Shown: one piece after another, positions 56,478 through 64,000 of the stretch
Layout of the letters: every line of letters starts with the position of its first letter
Position numbering within the stretch: position 1 is the first letter of the stretch
Assembly: GCA_003971905.1 (NCBI GenBank)
Contig: RSEE01000006.1
Coordinates: 310,001-374,000 of the forward strand
DNA: 64,000 bases
DNA from: Moniliella sp. 'wahieum'
Taxonomy: Eukaryota > Basidiomycota > Moniliellomycetes > Moniliellales > Moniliellaceae
Reading direction: 5' to 3'
The notes under the pieces: model-generated
Told to the model about the DNA's origin: nothing
The model's input: only the letters and a program-made list of their open reading frames with translations
The model's database searches: none
Translations under genes and position numbers: made by a program

Positions 56478-57525
56478 ATGTCCCTCTCCTCCTCCCGCCC
56501 ACAGACACCCATCCGCCGCATCTCCCGCGGCAGCATTGGTGCGTCCCCAGGCGCAAGCACCGGCGCCTCCTCCGTTCTTCCCCCCGCGCTCGCCCACCTG
56601 GACCAGGCACTAGGCCTGCTCGGCGATGAGACCAATACCCTCGAGGCCAACCTGGCTGCGTGGCAGGGGATTGGAGAGTCACTCAGTGTGTTTGGCGAGT
56701 CTTTCTCCGAGTTCCTATATGGCCTGCGCATGAATGCCTTCACGGTCGACTGGTCCGAGCGGCCGCTGCCGGATGCGGCGACAAGCGTGCAGGAACGCAA
56801 GCAGCTCCTCGCTTCCCTCGGTACCACGGCATCCAACCCATCTGCGACCGCTGCTGAGAGTACCATATCCTCCCATTCTCTCGCTGCCGACACGACCTAT
56901 GCCACAGCCGATGAGTCAGCTGTGACAGATGCTTCCTTTCCGCTCCCGCCACCGCCCACAGCGGCCGTGCCCAAACAAAGCACAGGACGAGCCGTGCCAT
57001 TCAAGGTAACCCAAATTGGCGCCCCCGCCGCATCGGGAACAGGCAAGCCAGGCAAGAGCGCACTCAAGAAGCCTTCGGCGCCGACCAAACCCAAGTTGAC
57101 ACCGGCAGAAAAGAAGCAACGCGAGGTACGTTGCCCCTATAGGTACTTTATTCGGCCTATTTGATGTGCTCTGACCGTGTTTCCCTCTGGTCTTCCCAGG
57201 CCTTTGTCACCGACACGATTGACCGCCTTCCCCTCGAATGCGCGGCTCGGACCCGGCGCTGACCAAAGTGGCCCAGACCACACTGGATGCATTGATCAAC
57301 GCCGGCGACGCAGGCTCCCATTGTACGTACTCGTGCCTCTCTTCTTTCGCGCTGAAAAAAATGCTAACCTATGTTGGTGGGTCCTAAGTGCCGGACCTGG
57401 TGTCGGCCACGAAACTGCCGCGCGTGCAAGTCAACAAGGCCCTCAATGCACTCGTTTTGGCCAAGCAAGTGGTCAAGGACCAAGATGCCGGTGGGGCGGT
57501 GTACGTGCTGAACGTGTTGCCTTGA
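56478..57525 (+). CDS. DAM1: DASH complex subunit Dam1
   Basis: Dam1, a subunit of the DASH/Dam1 ring that couples kinetochores to microtubule ends. Exon 1 (56478-57125) gives MSLSSSRPQTPIRRISRGS, then the conserved core LPPALAHLDQALGLLGDE, LEANLAAWQGIGESLSVF and ESFSEFLYGLRMNAFTVDW. A Ser/Thr/Pro-rich linker and a Lys/Pro-rich stretch ending KKQRE follow. Exon 2 (57200-57322, with a one-base indel near 57238) and exon 3 (57389-57525) add a folded-looking tail: FVTDTIDRLPLE, KVAQTTLDALINAGD, PDLVSATKLPRVQVNKALNAL and GGAVYVLNVLP. The tail resembles a small winged-helix domain and is not part of yeast Dam1. Confidence 0.93.
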
Positions 57526-57761
57526 AGGGGTTGCGATTGGCGTGTATATTATTGTACTTGTACTTCTGCCTGGTGACTATGTGTACATGATCGCGGGTTC
57601 ACCCAAACAGAGTCGTGCAGGCAGGTGAGAGACAGCGGGGAACCGACCTGGTCATGGCCCAGGACCAGTCATGCAAATTACGATGAAAGCGCGAAGAACG
57701 AGAATGGCAGGGGAACATGCAGGAAGACCAAGGGCATGGCTTGTTGCGACCATGGACCCGA

Positions 57762-59559
57762 CTAGGCCTGCTCGGGGAGGGGCGCAGAGCTACCCGCTTG
57801 GACTTGGCGTGCCTCCTGTTGAGAATCAGCAGCCGCCTTGCTCATTGCCTCGATCCACACTTCTGTCGGGATCGGTCGCGCGACCGAGGAAACATGTCGG
57901 GCCAGAGCCAACACAGGCAACCGACGTAACAACCGCCCCGAAAGACCTTTGGTCTGGCGGGCCAGTTGGGCCAAAAGAAAACTAGCCCTGTCCGGGCCAG
58001 TGGGTGACGTGAGCATGGATGCGACGGGCCATTGCAACAGTGGCTGCGAACAGAGAGGGTCAGCAAACTCACGCAAGCCGCACGCCAGCTGATGGAGCGG
58101 GGAGGAGAAACGTACAACGTGTGTGGCCATGCCCTTGGCCATCAACTCCTCCAGACAAGTGCGCTGGATCCAATAGATGGCTTCCGAGGAAGGAAGACCA
58201 ATGTATTGTTTAATGTCGGCTCGATCCATGAAGGCCGAATCTGCAGAGAACGAGATCAGTAAGCCGTTTCAGTTCACGTTGGTTGAACCCCCCCACCAGA
58301 AAAGTCCACATACCCATCGCCTCCGAAATGTTGGAAGTGGTCATGACGAGAACATTCTTGTGGTGCTTGAGCTTGTCCAGCTGCGTGAGCACCGCATTGA
58401 CCACCCGTACTGCGTCGGAGGGTTCAAGGCCGCCCAAGGAAGCAGACCGTGCGGTCGCCAAACTTTCCACCTCATCTGAGAAAGGGTACGTGTGAGTATG
58501 AATTCGGATGAAGAGGACCGATGCGTACCAATCAAGATCACAACAAACGCGTCCTCTTGTTCCACCAGTTCCAGAATCATGGAAAACAGTCGCTGCACCA
58601 ACTTGCCCGACTCGGAAAACCATTTGGAAAAGAGCGAGTGGGAGTTGATCTCAACCAGTTGGGTGCTGGCATACTTGGTTCCCAATCGGATCGCGAGCTT
58701 TTGCGCCAAAGCCTTACACAGACTCGTCTTGCCCGTGCCGGGTGGACCATGGAGCAACACGAGACTGACCAAAACGGATGTGAGCGGGCTGTAAAAAGAG
58801 GGAAGAGAAAATGGACCACGTACCGATTCCAAGCGATGATATCAGCGTCAATGCCGCATTCGGACAGTTCAATGGTCGAGTAAATATACTGGAGCAACCG
58901 TTGCTTCACATCATCGTCGTAGATTAAACTAGCCCCCCCACCATGGTCAGAAAAAATAACCGGGAGAAAGAGAAAATCAAGAAAAGAAACGTACTTGCGC
59001 CACAAGCCATCGTACTCTTTTCGTGGCAAGGCGGCTGTGCTGGCGGCCGTGACGGGCTCCTCCTCGCCTTCCTCGTCTCCACCGACAGTAAACTCTTCGA
59101 TCGCATCCGGAACGAGCTTGTACAAATGAACGTGAACATGGATCTGGCTGAGAGTGACAGTGGGCTGCCCGTTGGCTAAAGAAGAGACACATGTTAGTAG
59201 GGATGCGCAAAATGGACGCGGAGGCGGAGGCGGACGTGGACCCAGTCCAAAAAAGACGCACAGCATTCACCGACGGCAATCATTTCAACGTTGGAAGCAA
59301 GCGTTGGATCTTCCTTCCATCCGGGAAGCTCCGCATTGCATGTTATGGACGGCATGTAACGCGCCAAGTATTGGTCGAGGGCAGTGACGAGAAGGTGGCT
59401 GGCGACACGCGCGTCGTAACGCAGCCGCACCTCGACTGGAGCGGATAGCAAGCCATATGGTCAGTAAACCGGACAGAAATGTGCCGATTACGATTACTAC
59501 GCACCATGAAGTACATCCACTGCAACATGAGCATCGGATGTCAGTGCCAGCTCGCCCAT
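57762..59559 (-). CDS. PCH2: Pachytene checkpoint AAA+ ATPase Pch2/TRIP13
   Basis: AAA+ ATPase that remodels HORMA-domain proteins in meiosis and the spindle checkpoint. The start at 59559 gives [19 protein letters not shown]. Short exons follow, with introns between the N-terminal domain ([41 protein letters not shown]) and the ATPase core. The Walker [22 protein letters not shown] lies near 58730, then [21 protein letters not shown] near 58620. The Walker B motif is restored only across an intron near 58530: VVILI joins [11 protein letters not shown], giving [27 protein letters not shown] and MTTSNISE follow, and [18 protein letters not shown] and [14 protein letters not shown] near 57930. 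Ends at 57762. At least five introns are present. The gene looks intact apart from indels. Confidence 0.95.
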
Positions 59560-60272
59560 GCCACGAGCGGTAGTGGTGGTAGTGGTGGTGGTGGTTGAGT
59601 TGGACTGGCCGCTTGTCCGAAGCGCCACGGCCCAAAGTCAACATGCACCACACCAGACATCACGTGACGCTGAGGAACACGTCCACCGCGAATGGTGTTA
59701 CGTAATAACCTGCCAGCCCGTTGCTCTGAGCGGCAGCAAAAAAGGTCCAGCTGCTCTGGCGGTTGTTCCGCTTGCTCTGGCGCGTCCGGGGAAGTACGAG
59801 GATCGTGACATCAACGCCACCTTCGGACGATTATCGATTATCTATGCCAAGGCTGCCTAGCGCAACACGCAGTATAAGAGCAGGAGTAGATGTAGTTCCT
59901 ATGGTCACCGGTCACCTTGGCAACGCCTGCCCAGCGAAACTTTCAATCCTAGTCCTTCGAGAGAGTGTAATTTTTCCTTGAAGCATGTGAACAAGCGGCC
60001 TGCTGGAAAGACTGAATGATGGACAGAAAGAGAACCACCTTCCTGAGTCCTGAGGGAGGTAGTCAGACGAAGAGGACAAAGGAGGATATGTAGAGTGAGC
60101 ATCAACGCCATGGAAAAGACCAGAAAGGTACCATGATGACTTGGCAGCCTCAAACGCGATCGAGCGATGCGAGGGGGAAGAGAGGGGTTGAACACATATA
60201 GATAACGCGATAGGGGAACTGTTGTGAGTGGGGGTCCGTGTACACACGCAATTCCGTAAGGTAGGAGGAAAC
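59560..60272. other. Intergenic region upstream of PCH2
   Basis: About 710 bp, with the PCH2 promoter and the 3' region of the next gene (-). A GGTGGTAGT-type simple repeat lies at 59567-59600. No gene is recognised. Confidence 0.4.
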
Positions 60273-62547
60273 CTAGCGGAGCGCCGCCAGCGACGTTCGT
60301 GTCCGAATGCGTAACAACTTCTTTTTGGACGAATCTGGCGTCCCAAAAGAGGGGGGATGGGCAGGAAGATGGTCCGGAGGCAAAGTGGGAGAAGGAGTGA
60401 TGTATGGGTCCTTGCGTACCGATACGAGCGAAGCCAATGATGCCTTAGACCGCAGACGGGACCGTAGGCCACCCTTTTTGGATAGGGAGGGAGTCGTGGG
60501 AGTGGTACCCGTTCCGGGGGTGGGACTACGCACGTGCTCTTCTTGCCTGTGACTTGAGGATGCACTAGGCAGAAATCCATCCCGCGAATGTTTGGAGGCA
60601 GAGTGAGAACTGGTCGAAGCCGACGTAGGACTGAAAGGGCGGGTGGAGGCAGGGCGAATAAATGATGGGGGTGAGGTGGGGGCGACGCCGCGCCGCTTGG
60701 GTGACAAGAGAGAGAGAGACGAAGAGGTAGCCAGGTAAGATGTGTTGCTCATGCCAACACTCCAATCGTCTTGGAGCCTTGGATCCAACCGAGATGTGTT
60801 CTTGTTTTCACCGATGCAGTCGACCGAAGCCCGGGAAGGAACGTCCTCGGTAGCGGCTGTGCCTAATGCCCAAAGAGACGACACTTTGCGGAGTACCTTA
60901 GTCTGTACCTTTGAGGATACCGCTGACGACAAGAAGGGCGAGGCTGGAGGTGAGGGTCTTCCCTCTCGGTTCTCCACCGCCCCCTGCCCGTTTGGCACAG
61001 AAAGAAGAGTGGCAGTAATATTTCCTCCTGAAGAGTCAGAAGTGAAACCGATGTCAGAGTCACGAGATTGTGACGTTGGCCAAGGGCTGTCGTCTAGGGA
61101 GGAACCGATCGACCCGATTCCGGTATCGTTCGAGTACTGCGTCTCCAAAGAGTGCTGACTCTGTCGCACTTGGGGTGAGGGTCCCGTGGGTAGATCCCAA
61201 GGGGAACGCGACTCGTGTGGTGTCATCGACGCGCTGAATGACGGTGTGAATGTATGAGGCAAAAGAGTATCCCACTCCCCCAATCCGGCGCCTGACAAGC
61301 GAATACTGAGCCGAGGCGGTTGGTGAGCTTCGGCCCGGTGCAAATACACGTTGGATTTGAGCCTAGGAGGGGTAAGTAGGGGTCTGTGGGTTAATCTGGG
61401 CCCGCCCATGCGAGCTAATGCAGAGCTGTCGGTTCCCTTGTCGGAAAGGAAAGTGCTTGATTCGTTGCGAGGAAGATCCGAAGCCGGCTCCGTTGCAATG
61501 GTTGAGGTTGTGGTGGAAGCACGGGATGCGGGCCTGCCTGATGAGTGAATAGAAGAACCCCAGCTTCGTACCTCTGCTAATTCAGTGGCGGGAATACAGG
61601 AGTTAGAATCCGCCAAGTAACAAGAAAAGTACCACAAGAATAAGTACATACGCTTGGCCTCGGACCTAAATGAACCGTGTGGGGGGGGCAAAAGAGATGG
61701 AGGGGCCGTGGGCGTTGTAGGCGAGCCGGGTATTGTTGTAGGAAGCAGATCAGATTGAGCGGAAATACTAGAGGCGGTTTCCACGGACGTGTCGCTCACT
61801 CGAAAGGAACTTGATCCATAGGGGGGAATGGATGCCGCGCTGACCCATGGCGATGGTGAAGAGAAAGATGACGGCCCCAAGACAGCATCGAGCTTAAGGA
61901 TACTGTCGCGTTCACCACGACAAGCAAATGACATGGGCGATGACGACGCATCCCGATTGGGCATATTGTGGGATGTCGTCGTGTGTTGGGCTCTGAGGCA
62001 GGCCAATGAGTGTGTCCAGCATCTCCTCTTGACCATCCGATTCATCCCACCGCGGTAGAGGATGTGGGTTTGGACGGGGAAAGGTGTGGACCAGGTCTGA
62101 GAGGAAGTTAGCAGAGCGAGACCGCATGCTTCCAGGAGTTGTGGCAGATGGCGGTTTGGCACTTGAGGGTGCGCTGCTGGTAGTCGTAGTTGGGAGCGGG
62201 TGTGGTGATGTAGGGCGATGACGAGGCGAGGATGGAAGGACGAGAGTAGCGAAGGATTTGAGGGCGCCAGGAGAGGGAGCCAGCCGACTGCCTTCGTCCG
62301 TCGCGGAAAGGACAGCCAGAGGCGGCAAGGGGGTATTATGGCCGGCGCCACTTTGCCACCGCGGTTGTTGCGCTGCCGTGACGAAGGTGTTGGTTTCCTC
62401 CTCCGTGTGGGCTGGAGACGAAGGCAGAGGCCGGGCCGGGGACAAGGGCCTGACGCGCTCCATTGGAATGGAGGTGGGGGGGCAGGGGGTGGTGGTGGCG
62501 CTCCAAGATTCGAACGAGGGAACCGAGTGGGTAGGCTGGACAACCAT
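60273..62547 (-). CDS. Large serine-rich protein of unknown function
   Basis: Start at ATG 62547 (MVVQPTHSVPSFESWSATTT). One frame runs to about 61985, then a single frame runs to the stop at 60273. The junction is a likely indel (DIPQ, then NMPNRDASSSP). A 75-nt intron at about 61577-61651 (multiple of three) is likely, with a weaker in-frame alternative. Composition is dominated by Ser, Thr and Pro with scattered basic clusters (PKRRGVAPTSP, KKGGLRSRLRSKASLASL and a final KKKLLRIRTRTSLAAL). No membrane segment, catalytic motif or recognisable domain. Probably an intrinsically disordered phosphoprotein such as a signalling scaffold or transcriptional regulator. I cannot name it. Confidence 0.6.
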
Positions 62548-64000
62548 GTGTGGCCACGCTGGAGGAGCTGGCAGGCGAGCGGCAGCTGGGACTGCCGGGG
62601 CGAACGGTGGCCATTATTTTGCCTTTACACCCCCTCCTACTAGAAAACCAGACTGCGCACTAGTCAGACACATGGCCTGGGGCCAGTGTCCGCCGGGAGG
62701 GGTGCGGGGGTGTCCGCGGGTGCACGGCGCCAGTGGCTGCGTTTGGGTCGACATGGGACGGAAGCGTATCTGAGCATGCCGCCGGGCCATGCCCCGCCTT
62801 CCATGCGCCCCTCGCCGCTGACCGTGTGGCTCCGCCGGGCTTTGAACTGGGAAAGCAGGCGCAGCAATCGGCACTCGTAATCGGAGGCCACCATCGGTGC
62901 CTAGCAGGTTGGCCAACAGTTGGCTTGCTTTTGGCCCCTGGCTGTCTTGAAGCGTCAGGCTTCAAGCTTCACGCTTCACGCGTCACGGACATTCACATCC
63001 ACATACGTGTCACGCGCCACGCCCCTGGCTTGGACAAGCTTTAGACCCTCTCTTACATGGCCCCATCGGTTGTCACTAATAGACACTCTGTTGCGCCTCT
63101 CAAGCTCCAAGGTTTCAAGCTTCGAGCTGTTCTGTCGCCTCCGGCATCCTCCGAGATGCGCCGCTGCCAGATGGGGAGAGGGGTGGTCGATGTGACAGCA
63201 AAAAGCACAGACGATCGGATCGCTTATAAATTGCTACTGCGCGCCACGGCACCAATTCAGATCATCAGAAGCTTAATAGCAAAACTCTGCATATGAGGTC
63301 AGCCAGTCCGGCCTGAAGTTGGTAAAGCTAAATACTGGTAAGGCTTGTTTGCACGTGTGTACACCATGTTACACGTTTACACAAGTGTGGAAGACCGCGG
63401 GGAACGCCACGGCGTTTGTGTGGCTAAAATACTGCTGATGCTGTGCCTTTTTTCGGCAATATACCATTGTTCTCCCGCGTCTGTCTGAAACGAGCAAGCT
63501 GTCCCATTTCTTCAAGAAAGTCTCAATCCCCACATTGGACACAGGTCGAGTATATATATCGCCTCAAAAGCATGGCACTGCCACAAAAAGCTGGAAGAGT
63601 CAAGTGCACGTGGACCACATACCACAACGCTATCAATAAAAGGGCTACCCTAGGTATCTTACACCCCCCAGCCGCATTGATCCATCTCTATCTCTTCATA
63701 TAAAAGTAGCCTGTAAGCTGTAAGGCATAATTTTCACCTACTATACCCCGATGGGAAAAGGGAGCATAATCGATTAGACTCTCTATTAGAAGTATCATCA
63801 TAAGGCGCAAGAGGCGCAGTCTTTCTGTACATTGACCAAGAGAAAAACGCCCCTGGATGCTGGGGCTCTCTTCTCATGCATCTCATGAGATGTATGGAAT
63901 TGTTGCAAAATCTGAGCGCGCGGCTAAAGCTGAGCCATTCGCATTCGCACTCGCACTCGCACTCGTGCTCCTCCTGCTCGCCTGCCGGCTAAGCGCTCAA
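62548..64000. other. Terminal intergenic stretch, no gene recognised
   Basis: About 1.45 kb. A minus-strand frame at 62614-62916 is Arg/Pro-rich and not convincing. The part from 63280 on is AT-richer, with a CACTCG hexamer repeat near 63950. No RNA gene, transposon or known site was recognised, and the window ends here. Confidence 0.35.
63944..63968. repeat. CACTCG hexamer repeat
   Basis: Four to five tandem CATTCG/CACTCG hexamers close to the right edge of the window in non-coding DNA. Confidence 0.8.

Noticed and set aside
62614-62916. Arg/Pro-rich minus-strand frame near the right end
   Set aside because: Composition reflects GC-rich DNA, three overlapping frames are open, and none shows a domain.
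1-64000. CRISPR array, rRNA operon or intact transposon
   Set aside because: No spaced direct repeats, rRNA segments, transposase, reverse transcriptase or terminal repeats were seen. The RNase H found is the cellular RNase H1.

Overview
This window looks like nuclear DNA of a GC-rich, gene-dense fungus, most likely a basidiomycete. Fungus-specific or fungus-typical genes are present: elongation factor eEF3, a DASH/Dam1 subunit, a Zn(II)2Cys6 regulator, a two-RHBD RNase H1 and a class II DAHP synthase. Many short GT-AG introns (about 50-105 nt) interrupt conserved proteins. A tandem pair of homeodomain genes resembles basidiomycete mating-type genes, which is the main reason for preferring that phylum; class and genus cannot be fixed from the sequence alone. 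Almost every long conserved gene (eEF3, CSE1, VMA13, MRF1, UBP3-like, DAHP synthase, SLC12 transporter) changes reading frame several times by single bases, often in homopolymers. Because these genes are essential or near-essential, this looks like uncorrected assembly or read indels rather than decay, so gene spans below are outer bounds across frames.

Layout. 1-12.4 kb: a proline-rich unknown protein (-), about 3 kb with little recognisable coding, a Mid2-like cell-wall sensor (+), eEF3 (-) and a small unknown protein (-). 13-24.7 kb: a repeat-rich protein with an Hsp20-like tail (-), class II DAHP synthase (+), tRNA-Leu (-), a ubiquitin protease (-), a SUZ-domain protein (+), Sua5 (-), ribosomal protein eL31 (-) and a DUF4112 protein (+). 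25-38.3 kb: GGTase-I beta subunit (-), a PNRC/Edc1-like decapping enhancer (-), tRNA-Arg (-), a Zn2Cys6 regulator (-) and a vacuolar cation-chloride cotransporter (-). 39-45 kb: an AT-richer block with two paralogous homeodomain genes (+) and a serine-rich unknown gene (+). 45-64 kb: mitochondrial release factor (-), V-ATPase subunit H (+), RNase H1 (-), an aspartokinase-like fragment (-), exportin CSE1 (+), DAM1 (+), Pch2/TRIP13 (-) and a serine-rich unknown protein (-). The last 1.4 kb shows nothing recognisable.

Most genes are unrelated housekeeping genes with no operon logic. Two divergent pairs (eL31/DUF4112 and MRF1/VMA13) share short promoters that each carry a perfect CRE-type TGACGTCA. 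The unit of most interest is the homeodomain block: two paralogues with the same domain order, an identically placed intron inside recognition helix 3, and perfect matches to the pheromone response element ACAAAGGGA upstream and downstream of the second gene. The other oddity is an aspartokinase-like gene lacking its N-terminal catalytic lobe and diverging at conserved residues, squeezed against CSE1.
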